Shown: in pieces, positions 33,701 to 43,435 of the stretch
How positions within the stretch are numbered: the first letter of the stretch is position 1
Layout: every line of letters starts with the position of its first letter
The notes under the pieces: model-generated
The model's input: the letters and a program-made list of their open reading frames with translations, nothing else
Databases searched by the model: none
Told to the model about the DNA's origin: nothing
NCBI GenBank assembly: GCA_963682055.1
Contig: OY821745.1
Location: 12,221,501-12,285,500 of the forward strand
Reading direction: 5' to 3'
From: Primula veris
Lineage: Eukaryota; Streptophyta; Magnoliopsida; Ericales; Primulaceae
DNA length: 64,000 nucleotides
Program-made: the position numbers and the translations under genes

Positions 33701-35804
33701 CGGCATGCTCTGGACTGACACGGCGCCCCTTTTGCATCACGGGCTTGGCAACTGGGTTGACGTTAAGTTGGTGGCAAGCGAGGTCGGAACTGATGCCTGG
33801 CATCTCGCTTGGGCCCCATGCAAAATTGTCGAGGTATTGGAGAAGGAGTTCGATGAGGTCGGCGACCTCAGGTTTGGTAAGCTTTGCCCCCACCATAAAA
33901 AAGTGGTCCTCGTCATGCCCCGGGATTTGGATTTTCAGCAGTCCCTCCTCCACCTTGTCCTCGGCCTCAGGCCCCATCTTTTTGTTTAGTTCCCTCAGCA
34001 GCTTAGGGTCCTCTGCCTCAATGTTCATGGCACCTTGGGCCGGCACCATCTTTTTGCCGGAATACACGGCCATGGCACAGCTGCGTGAGATTTTCTGATT
34101 TCCCGAGATGGTTTCCACACCAGACTCAGTTGGGTACTTAACCTTTTGGTGTAAGGTGGAGGAGATTCCATCTATTCCATGGAGCCACGGGCGCCCCAAT
34201 ATCACGTTGTAAACAGAGGGGACATTCACCACCGTGAACTCCACGCCCATAACTTTCGTACCAGTTTTCACGGGCAAGGTTATGTTTCCTTTGGGCCGGA
34301 CCGCCTCCGAGTTGAATCCGTACAGGGGAGGGACGTCGGTTTCCAACTGTTCCTCTTTGAGTCCCATCTTTTGAAAGAGGTCTTCAAAGAGTATGTTGAC
34401 CGACGCTCCTTGGTCAACGAGGATCCGTCCTACTGCGCATAGGCCTATCTGTGCCGAGATAACGAGGGCATCAGTGTGGGGCACGTCCACCCCCACCCGG
34501 TCGAAGTCATTGAAGCTTATATCCAGCTTGGCATCGCGCTTATGCTTTTTCCGGGGGCTCGAGCTTTCTGCAAGACAGACGTGCTGCTTCATCGCCGCTT
34601 CCCGTGCTGAGGTTCTATCCGCCCCATTCTGGCTTGGCCTTTTGGGCCCAGAGTGAATGACATGGCAAATCATCACTGGTGGGGGGAGGTCCCGCTGCCT
34701 CCCATCAACCCCTTCTCCATCTCGATCGGAGTCCCTTCGTGATTTGACATATTTATCCATCAGGCCATCCCGGACCCATCCCTCGAGCCTGGCCTTCAGG
34801 CCATGGCACTCGTTGGTATGATGCCCTCGACCCCTATGGTATTCACATATTTTGTCGTTAGGCCCTGGGGCCGGCTCTTTCCGTAGCGGGAGAGGCCAAG
34901 AGAAGAAAGGCTCGTTCTCAATCTGGTTAAGAAGGTCGACGAGAGGTAGGCGAAAGGTGGTGGAATAGGCAGCGCCCGTCTCCGAGGCGATAGGGGTTTG
35001 ATGCCCACGTTGGGGATCCTCTTTTCTTCTTTTAGGGGCCGGTTGAGGGTTTCTTCCCGTTCGTGGCCGCTCCATCCTTTCCGCTATAGGCCGGTTTCTT
35101 CGAGGGCTCGTCGTGACGAACCGTTCTCCTGGCTGGTCGATAAGGGCTACAGAACGTGTTGCCCCAGCGGATCTCATGTCCTTCTCTATGTCGATATGCT
35201 GTTTTATGAGGGACCTGAGTTGAGGGACAGAGTTAGGGGGGGTCGCGATCATCTCGTTTCGGATCCTGCTCCCAACTACCATGTTTTGCCTGAAGGCAGC
35301 TATGGCAGTGGAGTCGGGGCAGTCTGCGCATTCGGCATGCTTCAGCCAAAACCGACTATCATAATTCTCGAGGGTCTCTTTAGATTGGACCCTCACTTGA
35401 TAGAGTTGTTCCGGTTGGGCAGCTCTCTCCTTCAAGTTTATGAACCGGTGTGCGAAGTCATAAGCTAGGTCGTCCCAACAGTGGATAGAATTGATGGGCA
35501 GGGACTGGAACCACTTACTAGCGAGCCTCCCCAGGCTAGCGGGAAAGCACCTGCACATTAATTGGTCAAGGTGTGACCAATGGTTCATCTGGTATCGGTA
35601 GTGTCGGAGATGAGCCTCTGGATCAGAGTCCGCGTTGAAGGTTTGGAGGATAGGGGCGATAAAGTTCCGGGGGGAGACACTGTATTCAATTTCGTCCGAG
35701 AACGGGGTGCTGCGGGTCGAGGCCACAATTTTCAACGCTGCCTCACCAGCTGCATCGTGCCGTCCACGGCGGCCACGTCTCCGTGTCCTAGATTTTCTTC
35801 CCAA
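30717..35804 (-). CDS. gag-pol polyprotein of gypsy element 2, N-terminally truncated
   Basis: One open frame of about 1,695 codons with no internal stop. The first codon reachable here is TTG inside the LTR, so the natural ATG and gag N-terminus are lost in the deletion at 35790. Approximate residue positions: Gag capsid 50-200; zinc knuckle of C-x2-H-x4-H-x4-C form (CEYHRGRGHHTNEC) near 319; protease (ILVDQGASVNIL) near 462; reverse transcriptase 690-870 with catalytic YIDDMVV near 841; RNase H (HADGAANKKGSG) near 1122; integrase zinc region near 1340 and catalytic core from about 1412 (WGMDIVGPFP, VADNGGQFTG); integrase C-terminus to 1695. RT before RNase H before integrase is the gypsy order. 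Transcription would start in the right LTR. Intact apart from the lost start; replication in cis is unlikely without the primer site. Confidence 0.95.
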   Translation of the reverse strand: MGRKSRTRRRGRRGRHDAAGEAALKIVASTRSTPFSDEIEYSVSPRNFIAPILQTFNADSDPEAHLRHYRYQMNHWSHLDQLMCRCFPASLGRLASKWFQSLPINSIHCWDDLAYDFAHRFINLKERAAQPEQLYQVRVQSKETLENYDSRFWLKHAECADCPDSTAIAAFRQNMVVGSRIRNEMIATPPNSVPQLRSLIKQHIDIEKDMRSAGATRSVALIDQPGERFVTTSPRRNRPIAERMERPRTGRNPQPAPKRRKEDPQRGHQTPIASETGAAYSTTFRLPLVDLLNQIENEPFFSWPLPLRKEPAPGPNDKICEYHRGRGHHTNECHGLKARLEGWVRDGLMDKYVKSRRDSDRDGEGVDGRQRDLPPPVMICHVIHSGPKRPSQNGADRTSAREAAMKQHVCLAESSSPRKKHKRDAKLDISFNDFDRVGVDVPHTDALVISAQIGLCAVGRILVDQGASVNILFEDLFQKMGLKEEQLETDVPPLYGFNSEAVRPKGNITLPVKTGTKVMGVEFTVVNVPSVYNVILGRPWLHGIDGISSTLHQKVKYPTESGVETISGNQKISRSCAMAVYSGKKMVPAQGAMNIEAEDPKLLRELNKKMGPEAEDKVEEGLLKIQIPGHDEDHFFMVGAKLTKPEVADLIELLLQYLDNFAWGPSEMPGISSDLACHQLNVNPVAKPVMQKGRRVSPEHADAINEEVEKLLLAGAIREIYYPRWLANPVVVPKKNGKLRVCIDYTSLNRACPKDPFPLPKIDQIVDSSAGAARMSFLDACSGYHQIPMSEADQEKTAFITPRGNYCYKVMPFGLKNAGATYQRMVTKIFSKNIGRTMEVYIDDMVVKSTQERDHLSDLREVFETIRRHDLKLNASKCAFGVGAGKFLGFMVTHRGIEANPSQISAWKNLKTPEKRRDIQKLAGMAAALNRFIARFGDRCKPFFTALKAQKRFEWTDECRRAFTELADYLGSPPLLTKPDPGDVLTLYLAVSEIVVSAVLIKELDREQRPIYYVSKTLLDAETRYMPLEKLVLALVVASRKLAHYFSAHSIVVYTDQPVREILQKGDLSRRMMKWACHLNAYDISYAPRTSVKGQALADFVAEFTGTTQCPDIIGCAPETWTLHADGAANKKGSGLGVVLRSPQGDVIEKSIQLGFRATNNEAEYEAVIAGLKMARSLGIKKILVHTDSQLVSSQISGEFQTKDDRMASYVAIASGILQSFEYQEIININRNENTHADALATLASVMSDKKERVITIEYVPSPSIEAKATINMVTDLPPEPSWMDPIIEYHRSGDLPNDKKEAEKIRRTALGFWIAPNDKLYKRSFSGPYLLCVHPDMVISVMEEIHEGTCGSHTGGRSLANRALTHGYWWPLMQKDAKAFVLRCEKCQKYAPIPHAPAQKMSSVTSPWPFAQWGMDIVGPFPVAPGGKKFLLMVTDYFSKWVEAVALAKITEAEVIRFLWRYVITRFGIPYSIVADNGGQFTGVRLKAMYAKYHIKNYYSTPSYPQCNGQAEVSNKTMLDGIKKRLDESKGRWAAELHHILWAYRTTRRRGTQQTPYSLTYGMEAIIPLEIGLPSLRTDIVENGLNEKMMRLELDYAEERREVAAIRNAEYKNELGRSYNKRVNARRFQDEDLVLRKVNNNTRIQSDGKLGPNWEGPYRILGAVGNGAYLLGRLPNDVPVDRPWNVNNLRKYYQ
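35785..35796. other. deletion junction between 5' LTR and gag in element 2
   Basis: The right LTR lacks the last 10 bases expected from the left copy (tggcgagctt in plus-strand writing) and passes directly into gag coding DNA (...tcctag|gattttc). The primer-binding site and leader that should lie here are absent, although the outer LTR ends and TSD are intact. A provirus without a primer site could not have been made by reverse transcription, so the deletion probably happened after insertion. Confidence 0.85.
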
Positions 35805-36466
35805 GCTCGACTTAATCGATTTCGCGTTGGCTCCGATCTTCCGAGGTGGTCAGGTAGGCTCCGGCGGTCAGGTCGTCTTCGTGCCTGCACAAGGAACGAA
35901 CAGGGGCCCGGGGTTGTTGCCGGGTTTTCCCTCTCCGACGATCAAGTCAGTATTGATGTTAACCGAAAGTAGGAATATAATAAAGGGTGAGGGACCGGGC
36001 CGGTTACAGGTCGGTGTATCCAGTGGTACAGATAGTGTTCAGGGGGTCCGGGTTGTTTAAACTTTATCTCTCTTCTCTCTATTTGTGCGTCCCCCACTAA
36101 GTGGCATTAGTGGGGGTATTTATAGTGTGATCAGAGGCGTAATAGCCCTTGGATTACTGTACTGTAAGATGTTGATCCAACGGCGTCAAGACATTTATGA
36201 CTCTGACAAGGGTACTGTCCTCTTCCGGGGCCCACTGGGAGGTGGCCTGTGATTGGGCCACGTAGGTGAAACGTCAGGAGGGTCCCCCGGGGGGGTCAGC
36301 AGCATTAATTGGGGAAGCGTACTCGACACGCTTCTTCGGGCCGGCCTAGCTTCACCCCGTTTGGTAACGAGCCGGGGTGATGAGACATACACTGTACAGG
36401 GCCCCGGTTTGTTTGTTTCTGTGGTGATATCGGTCCGGACGAGGGGACACTGACATTCCCTCGCCA
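35791..36466 (-). repeat. 5' LTR of gypsy element 2, 676 bp, missing 10 bp at its inner end
   Basis: Matches 25923-26598 with one substitution by eye (a at 36061 versus g at 26192). Outer end CTCGCCA abuts the ATATG duplication. Confidence 0.95.
36117..36125 (-). promoter_or_regulatory. LTR TATA box driving gag-pol of element 2
   Basis: On the minus strand CTATAAATACCCCC, followed by a leader with GA-rich blocks (tagagagaagagagata). About 325 bases separate it from the LTR inner end, so it is the likely U3/R promoter. Confidence 0.65.
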
Positions 36467-36471
36467 ATATG

Positions 36472-37644
36472 CATCCGGACACATGTTAAATAAGAACTTA
36501 TTTCTAAAGTAATGTGATAAGGACGTACATTTATGATAAAAAACATGTCAATTGGTTCATGTTTTAACAAATTTTTAAGTATCAATTGTTTAACATCATT
36601 AAATTTTTAAAATAAATGACATTGTCATATTTTAAGTAACAAACTGACTTAATACATATACGCACATTTTAACATTTATCTTGTAAAACATAGCACATCT
36701 TCAATTAAATAACGATAAAAGAAAGTCGCATATTGATCAAAAGTAAGCATATTGATCAAAAGTACTCAATTTACCTGTATGTGCACTCTTTTTTATACGG
36801 TACATATCGGTTAAGACATATATATTATAAGATATCATTCTTTTTAAAATGATAAAGGTTGGTGAGTTTAATAGTTTTCTCTATTTGAGTACATATGTTC
36901 CTATTGAACATGCAAGTTTAACCAACAAATAAGTCTCAACTAAATTTGTGAAAATAAAGTTTTCAAAAGTTAGCAATAAAATTTAAATATTAAATTATAT
37001 ATATAATTGACTTTTTTTAAAATTTATCTTGAAAATTTTGATATGTTAAAATTAGAGATAATTTTGTATTAGAGAATTAAGTGGAAGCACACGGAGTATC
37101 AAATTCTATGAGGTCAACTTATTTATAATAAAAATAACCAAACCAAGAACTAATCTACTAAATGATTACTCACACACGTCTACATATAGAGTCTCACATT
37201 ATTACATAATAAAATATATTAAATGTGTGTTTATAATATGTGTTAAAGAAATACCTTAAATGAATAAATAATTACGCCTACCGAGATGAATAAGAAATAA
37301 TTAGTTGGTGATTCTTATTAGCTGGTGAGCAATATAGAAATAGATTATAGTATTGTATGCGCGTCTTGTCTCTAGTGTGTTGGCAGTTTACCACTGCACT
37401 GCAGGCTCATTTTAGTCTCCATATTCATCAAAAATCTATGGCGGGAATTGCGGATGATTATCCTTTGGGGAATTTATCATTGATCCCCTGCAACCATGAA
37501 TGTTTACTTTGCTTAATAAAGTGATTTTCCGTCTATTTTCTGAAAATATCAAGTTATTTTTCTTTCCAACAACACATGAATAATATTGTAGAATATTTTG
37601 TAAACGTCATGACACAAATTTAGTCATAAACCAGTAGTACATCC
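36472..37644. other. AT-rich intergenic DNA, at most MITE remnants
   Basis: No gene seen. A stretch near 36930-37100 (ataaaatttaaatattaaat, then taattttgtattagagaatt before cacggagta) may be a badly decayed Stowaway, but the ends are not convincing. Confidence 0.45.
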
Positions 37645-38175
37645 GTATCTAATTTCTCAAACATATATTTTTTTTAAAATTTGATGATTATGGTATAAAA
37701 AGTGACATGTATTAGAAAACAAAATTTTCCTCCCGTCCCTAAACAAATGTCACATACGAAAATAAATACAATTTTGACCGATAATTTTTTTATATTTAGA
37801 TTACCGAAAAAAATTATTTCAAAAGTTAATCACGTCGTTTATGGTTATAACTATATGATGAAATTTTCAATTTTTTCATTTCGGTAATTTTGATATGAAA
37901 ATTTTGATGGTCAAAGTTGCATGTATTTTCGTACATGATATTTGTTTAGGGACGGAGGGAGTATAATAATAATAAACTATCATGTGTTCCACATTTTTAT
38001 GGTTGTAATATTGTTATGATTATTAAAAGATAATAAAAAAAATATAGTGTTATTATAAGAAAATTAATAAAAAAAAATGGAATTTTGTGTAAATGTAAAC
38101 AGTTCCTTAAAATGTATAAAATGTGTTAGGTTTGAGAAAATGTTTGAATTAGCTGGTGCGGATGCTCTTAGTTCA
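37645..38175. mobile_element. second copy of the Tourist-like MITE, with a Stowaway nested in it
   Basis: The left part (tctcaaacatatatttttttt ... gtgacatgtattag) and right part (aactatcatgtgttccacat ... gcggatgctc) match the element at 14203-14547. The Stowaway at 37729-37961 splits them. Confidence 0.5.
37729..37961. mobile_element. Stowaway-type MITE
   Basis: The left end CCTCCCGTCCCTAAACAAAT and right end ATTTGTTTAGGGACGGAGGG are nearly perfect inverted repeats over about 20 bp, continuing into acatacgaaaat / attttcgtacat. TA follows on the right. The subfamily differs from the ccgttcc copies. Confidence 0.85.
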
Positions 38176-39589
38176 CTTTGATATTCAGAATATGAGAGTG
38201 TAGATACACAATGACTGTATACATGGGCGGCCAAATACCGTTGGTTGTCCAAGTCTCGGTCTATTTTTTTTTCCAATGCCTATTACCAAAAAAAATAATA
38301 ATAATAATTTTTTGCCCCATACCAGTTTTTGTCCCAGGCCAAAGCCTTACTGGACTTGAGCCTGAGCCGCCCCTGCTCGTGTAAAGACAGTATTGGTATC
38401 CACCTAAAACCTTTATCTACAAATATTACCTGCTGATGTGATGGACTATATAAACTAATTATGAATAAAATAAAAATATAATTTTAATTTAAAAATAAAA
38501 ATGATTGATACACTTAAAGTGCCGTTTCAGCATATGTAAAGCTTTTGGTGTATTTGAACAATGTATATTCTCTAACATTCACATGCAATTGGACCTTGAA
38601 ATGAAGTAACTCCTAGTCCTAGCTTGATGTCCCTCGTTAGTATATTTAGGGTTAACTATAGTTCATTGGCTTCAGTTTTGGATATTTTTTGGTTTTTGAC
38701 ATGAATTTTTGTAGCTTTGATTGGTGTATTAGTTTACTAACCTTATCTTTCTAGTAGTTTGACTTCACTTTTTTTTCTTTTCTTTTTTATGAAAATCGTT
38801 TTTAAGTTGCAATATTTTAGTCTGAATAGTTCAACTTATGATACAAGCTATAAATTGGAAGAATAGCATATTTCAATAAGAAACATACTATAATCTCATG
38901 CCAGCAGGTTCTTGTGTGATCATGTTCGTATGTTCGTGCCATCCTGTTTAATCCTCTGTCTTCGCCAGTGGTGAATACATGATTTTGATCAAGGGTGGCA
39001 AACCATGAAGTAAATATAGATTTTTTTTTACATATCCATTACTCAAAATTACAAAACATCTATAAGTCAGTCATAATTTTCATGAAAAGTAAAACAAGTT
39101 GAACCAAATAGGTTAATGAAAATAAGTCTCATCTCTACAAAATCTTAATCTATATAAAATTCAAAGGCCCTTAATTAGATAAAATCCCAACTAATTGTCA
39201 ACAATACTAAATCCTAAATTCAAAATAAATTTAATTCATTTTTTATAGAATAAACTAGCAAGTGCCGAATAAACAACATAAAAATTCAAACAAACAAAAA
39301 GACGAAGAATTGAAACAAAAAGAAAACTAAGAAAGAAGTAAAAAATACGTATCTTGAATTTTTTTGGCTAAATGTGAGGAGAAGATCGACCACCATATAT
39401 CGGTAGCCTATAAGGAGCTTCATATATGCTATGTATCTTTCCTTTAACGTGTAAACTTTGTGCGGGTGTAAAATTAAAACTAGATTAAGAATAAAAGATT
39501 CATACACTTACCCATTTAAAAGTTCAGGGTGGGCAATTGCCTTCCCTTGCCATAATAAAGATTTGTCCCTCGCCTGTGGGCGATCCTTA
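38176..39589. other. intergenic DNA without a recognised gene
   Basis: Short ORFs only, AT-rich, several homopolymer tracts. No RNA gene or element ends were supported. Confidence 0.5.
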
Positions 39590-40090
39590 TTGTTCATGTG
39601 TTCGTGTGATCCTTTGCGATCTTATTCTCGCACGATCCTGTTTGATCATGTATGATCCCGTGTTTGCGTAATCATTTATCCTAAAACATTATTTTTTGTA
39701 TATTTTAGGAAATTTTCTATTATACAGGAGCATTTATCTTGTGTGATCCTATGTTTAGGCGATCGTGTGGTCTTGTATGATCATGTGTCTGTATCATCCC
39801 GAGTGATCATGTAAGATCATATGTGTATGCGAACATGTGTGATCATGTGTTGGTGCTATCCAGTGTGATCATATGTGATCTCGTATGACCATGTGTTCGT
39901 GTAATCATGTATGACCAATGTCTGTGCAATCTTGTATGATCTTGTATGGTTATATATCTGCACGATCATGTGTGATTTTATATGATATTGTCTCATTAGG
40001 ATCTTTCTGTTCCAATATCTACCGATGTGCCAAACTATTGATCGTGTGTAATCATGTATCCGCATAATCCATCTTGATCGTGTGGGTCCA
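39590..40090. repeat. GATC-rich degenerate minisatellite
   Basis: A roughly 10-20 base phrase built on gtgtgatcatgt / cgtatgatcc recurs dozens of times with variable spacing. GATC density is far above the surroundings. An isolated outlier (cttgtgtgatcatgttcg) is at about 38912. Not coding. Confidence 0.7.
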
Positions 40091-40167
40091 AGAAAGATCG
40101 ATAAGTTGAGTGCACATAATTGTAGGAGATACTATTTCTATTTTGTACTTAATTATTACAAAATACT

Positions 40168-40405
40168 TGTAACGACCTGGTCTTTCGATCGAACGGTCAC
40201 CATCTACTTTCTATCACCAATACTGTCCATTTTGGTCCAATTTTGTGTTCGCTTCTTAGGCCGCACGACTTTAAAAGACATTGGTGATAAAAAGGAGGAT
40301 ACTCCTAATTTATATAGCATGTATGTACTCACATATACAGGCGATTTGTGATAGCACACTATCTGTTTACCACGACATTTCTTTACGGAAATCCGGCCTC
40401 TTACA
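40168..40405. mobile_element. 238-bp solo LTR (TGTAACGACC type)
   Basis: Begins TGTAACGACCTGG and ends CGGCCTCTTACA, with TGTAA/TTACA inverted ends. It is flanked on both sides by ATACT (40163-40167 and 40406-40410). A TATA-like box (tttatatagc) is present. No coding, and no 5S rRNA-like segment as in Cassandra TRIMs. Size and start resemble short plant LTRs of TRIM type. Confidence 0.8.
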
Positions 40406-40410
40406 ATACT

Positions 40411-41669
40411 AGCATTGACTTATTCAAGTTGTTTCCGAAGTGTATATATTGTTAACTTAAGTAAGTAAGTCCTCATCGATGAACTAATTGAATAATTCGT
40501 TTAAAATTAAACTTTGAGAATTAATTTGAAATGGGATAAAATCGTAAATTGGCATATTAGACCTATGTGGGAAAGTTAATGATCAATATATGTTTTACAT
40601 AATTTATAATAATAATAAAAAAAAAAGCTCTTGTGTATGTTTTTTGTCTATAAATGGGTATATATCAATGTAACATCATTAATCAAACTCAGATGGAGAG
40701 AATATAGAGGGAGCATCGCAAATTAAGTATCCTCAGCAATCGTTGTAATCTTTAACGATGACGCAAAGTTTCTTTTTAATTAAAGTGTCAAGAATTAATT
40801 TCCCACAAAGTGTATTTTTTCTTAGATGATTTCCTTTCTCATGATATATGTTTGTAAGTTTTTATATCGGTAAGAGTGGATGAATCCATAATCATACACA
40901 TTAACACATAAGAGCACTCTGAAAGGTCTAATACAAATATTAATTTATGCACCAAAAGGAAATGAGTAGATGTATACCAGTGCAGTATGAGTATAAAAAT
41001 TCTAATATAGACAATTGAGCAGCATTTCTGGCCTCAATTGTATAACTTTAGAAAATGCAGAAAATCTAATAAAAGACACAAGACATTTGAGAGTGCTCTA
41101 ACTGTGCACTAATGTACTAACCTCTCGTGAAAGTGAGCTAGAAGGTTCATCTATAAGATACGGCTCACAAGTGACAAAAATTAAATGACTCAACAAATTT
41201 TTGTTTGTTGACATGTCAAATTTTAATTGGTGGAGTTATGTCATCTGTCATTGAGGTGGATGCATGGAATATTTTCCAGAACCAGTGGCTTGGGTTGTAA
41301 AGTGGATGACAAAGTCGGGGCCCTGATGTAATGTTTAGACCCTTGATTTTGTATCTAAAGGTTTACAAAAGCCCAAATTTATCCATTAAAAATTTAAACC
41401 AAAAAATCTGTGATTTATCTGGGCGGTTGGATGTTGATCGGACGGTCTACAGAACTTATAGCAGTTGCTGCTGTAAATAAATTACAGCTGCCATCCCAAT
41501 CCCCCAAAGCCTAACAAGATGTCATAGTTATATATACACCGCTATTATTATCAGACGATCTGTTGCTATAGTGATAATAAATTGAGTGTCGTTAAATTTA
41601 ATAACAGTTTTTGTTGTTAAAACTGACGATAAATTTAGCGAAACTCAATTTGATATCAGTTTAGCAACA
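40411..41669. other. intergenic DNA up to gypsy element 3
   Basis: AT-rich, no gene seen. The last 170 bases (gttgctatagtgataataaa ... gatatcagtttagcaacaatg) form the left side of the site into which element 3 inserted; they have a CACTA-like look but no ends. Confidence 0.45.
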
Positions 41670-41674
41670 ATGCG

Positions 41675-42226
41675 TGATAAAGCCATAACTTTGGTCGGTA
41701 GCGTTAGGCTTTTCAACTATAATATATAATGAATTGACAATAAACGATGAACACTTGTTGATCTTTATTATTATTCGGCAATTGCCATTGCTCGGACTAC
41801 AATTCTATCACGGTATTTATGCTCGGATTCGTTGCTCGATCCGGAACGTGATCTTTCTCTTCTCTTTGGTGCTCGGTTCTCGATCTTACTCGGTTTGGCT
41901 ATTGATGTGATACGTTCTGATAAGTTTTATCTTTTCTCTCATTCTCTCTATATTTTTTAGATATGTTTTCTGGTCCATTTCTTAGGGGGGATATTTGGCT
42001 ATTTATAGGCAATTATGCCTCCTAGGATGTTGACAAATGTCTCCATCTCATGGGATTTTTCAGACATGGGTCCCTATTTAAGTGGGCTTGGGCTTTTAGT
42101 AATATCCACTCTTATTCTTTATGAAAGGCATGTGACGACCCATTTAAGCATTGGATACCCATCTATGAAGTGTGGGTTGATTGTTACCCGAATAGAATAT
42201 TCGGGTCTAATTTTTATGTTCTATCA
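41675..42226 (-). repeat. 3' LTR of gypsy element 3
   Basis: TGATAAAGCC...TTCTATCA with ATGCG outside. Minus-strand TATA (TATAAATA) at 42000-42007. It pairs with 58045-58596. Confidence 0.95.
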
Positions 42227-42240
42227 AGTGCTCCCTGACT
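42227..42240 (-). other. PPT-like primer site of element 3
   Basis: On the minus strand GTCAGGGAGCACT directly precedes the LTR start TGATAG. It shares CAGGGAGC with elements 1 and 2. Confidence 0.55.
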
Positions 42241-42436
42241 TCCTCGGCGTGGTCTCCTCGTCGAGAGAGTCATGATCGGTCTGTCGAGGATATTGCTTCG
42301 GCCCTGTTCCCAAGATTACATCAAGAGATGCGGTGGATTCAAGACTGTTCCCGGGGGCCCATTTGAGGTCATTAAGAAGTCCTATCTTGGTATCTTTTTT
42401 CGAGGAAAACCATTGATCTTCCCAACATTTATCTAC

Positions 42437-42443
42437 TATAAAG
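42437..42443 (+). promoter_or_regulatory. TATA box of antisense gene a
   Basis: TATAAAG in ctactataaaggtgcc, 50 bases upstream of ATG 42493, a normal plant spacing for a short leader. Confidence 0.6.
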
Positions 42444-42492
42444 GTGCCCCATCCCCCATTATCCCATTTACTATTACTTCGACCGTGACACA

Positions 42493-42804
42493 ATGGCTTC
42501 TCCCCATGGTTTGACAGTAAACAACTCGTCAGATTACGTTGCTCACTTGGAGAATGAGGTCAAGAAGGTTCGCGTCATGAAAAAGAAATTGGCGGACGTG
42601 ACCAAAATGTTGTCTGATATGGACGCGGCTCATCACTTGACGATGACCGACCTGAATTGGGCCTTTGAGCGTATAAAGAGGCTCGAGGCTTCCCTGGCTA
42701 AGGAAAATACAGCAAAAAGGGCCTATAAGCTTGCTTTTAAAGAACTGCATGATCGGTCCAAGCTGGGGTCGGATGATGATGAAGCAGGCTCTTCCTCGGG
42801 ATAA
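42493..42804 (+). CDS. antisense gene a of element 3: small coiled-coil protein
   Basis: 103 codons from ATG to TAA, intact. Starts MASPHGLTVN. The body is helical with heptad-like hydrophobics (YVAHLENEVKKVRVMKKKL, IKRLEASLAKENTAKRAYKL) and ends in an acidic, Ser-rich tail (GSDDDEAGSSSG). An AATAAA follows at 42879. It is a paralogue of gene b: both have MASP, YVAHLE-EV-K-R, RIK-LEAS and KRAYKL in the same order. No enzymatic motif was recognised; an oligomerising or scaffold role is only a guess. Confidence 0.72.
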   Translation: MASPHGLTVNNSSDYVAHLENEVKKVRVMKKKLADVTKMLSDMDAAHHLTMTDLNWAFERIKRLEASLAKENTAKRAYKLAFKELHDRSKLGSDDDEAGSSSG

Positions 42805-43045
42805 TTAATTTTTGTAGTTTTCTTTTCTTTCTTTTCTATTGGGTTTTATCACAAAGTTGTAACTGAATTATTGAAATTAATAAAATAACCCCTTGTTCTC
42901 ATTCTTGTTTGCGTACCTTCCCAATACTTATTGAATGATGTGATTTGGACTTGAATTGTGGCTAATTGGGCATTAAATGTCTTTGAGAAGCTCGAGGGTT
43001 TGTCTATCTTCAAGATGACCTCTGATCTTCCCCGTTACTTCGTCC

Positions 43046-43052
43046 TATAAAA
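43046..43052 (+). promoter_or_regulatory. TATA box of antisense gene b
   Basis: TATAAAA in gtcctataaaaggag, 51 bases before ATG 43097. This spacing argues for ATG 43097 over the in-frame ATG at 43064, which lies before the expected transcription start. Confidence 0.65.
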
Positions 43053-43096
43053 GGAGACTGTACATGTCCTTTTGTATAACTCACCTAACGAATCAA

Positions 43097-43435
43097 ATGG
43101 CTTCTCCTCGTGAAAATAGTGGCGACAATCTTCCTGAATATGTTGCCCATCTAGAGGAGGAGGTTAGGAAAGCTCGTATCCTCGAAAGGAGGGTTGCCTC
43201 TTTAACAATGGAGGCTCGTCGAGCTGCTGATATGGACGAGCGCTTGGAGGCCATGGAGAGTGAATATCAGAGGTCTCTGATCGACAATATTTGGGCTCGT
43301 GCTCGGATCAAAGAGCTTGAGGCCTCTAGAGATAGGCATATTGCTTCCAAGAGGGCTTACAAACTGGTCCTTCAGGAAGTGTTTGCTCGGTCTAAGAGGA
43401 AGCCGAATGACGGAGCATGCCCTTCTACGAAATGA
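43097..43435 (+). CDS. antisense gene b of element 3: small coiled-coil protein
   Basis: 112 codons, intact. Start chosen at 43097 because it gives MASPREN, matching gene a, and because of the TATA position. Coiled-coil body (YVAHLEEEVRKARILERRV, then RARIKELEASRDRHIASKRA) and a short basic and polar tail (RSKRKPNDG). AATAAA at 43504-43509. Tandem paralogue of gene a, about 600 bp apart. Confidence 0.72.
   Translation: MASPRENSGDNLPEYVAHLEEEVRKARILERRVASLTMEARRAADMDERLEAMESEYQRSLIDNIWARARIKELEASRDRHIASKRAYKLVLQEVFARSKRKPNDGACPSTK

Larger units (their letters stand above)
25913..36466 (-). mobile_element. gypsy element 2 (Tat lineage, Retand-like), recent insertion
   Basis: 10.55 kb between ATATG target duplications (25908-25912 and 36467-36471). 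In element sense (minus strand): 5' LTR at right, one long gag-pol frame, an eight-unit tandem array, an antisense gene, PPT-like sequence, 3' LTR at left. The two LTRs show one mismatch by eye over the 676 bp compared. The 5' LTR end, primer-binding site, leader and gag start are deleted at 35790/35791. Tat assignment rests on the YIDDMVVKS reverse transcriptase, the RNase H type (HADGAANKKGSG, GFRATNNEAEYEA) and the antisense gene. Confidence 0.95.

Noticed and set aside
33240..33989. 249-codon plus-strand ORF and others opposite gag-pol of element 2
   Set aside because: Exact shadows of the pol frame; the real antisense genes lie outside pol.
34400..34430. Defective protease active site (D-Q-G in place of D-S/T-G)
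   Set aside because: The same VDQGAS is found in element 3, and D-x-G variation is usual in Tat proteases as I recall, so this is probably lineage sequence and not damage.
40168..40405. Cassandra TRIM
   Set aside because: The start TGTAACG fits, but the 5S rRNA-like promoter segment that defines Cassandra is absent.
43064..43096. Upstream in-frame ATG for antisense gene b
   Set aside because: Only 12 bases after the TATA box, before the expected transcription start, and not matched in paralogue a.
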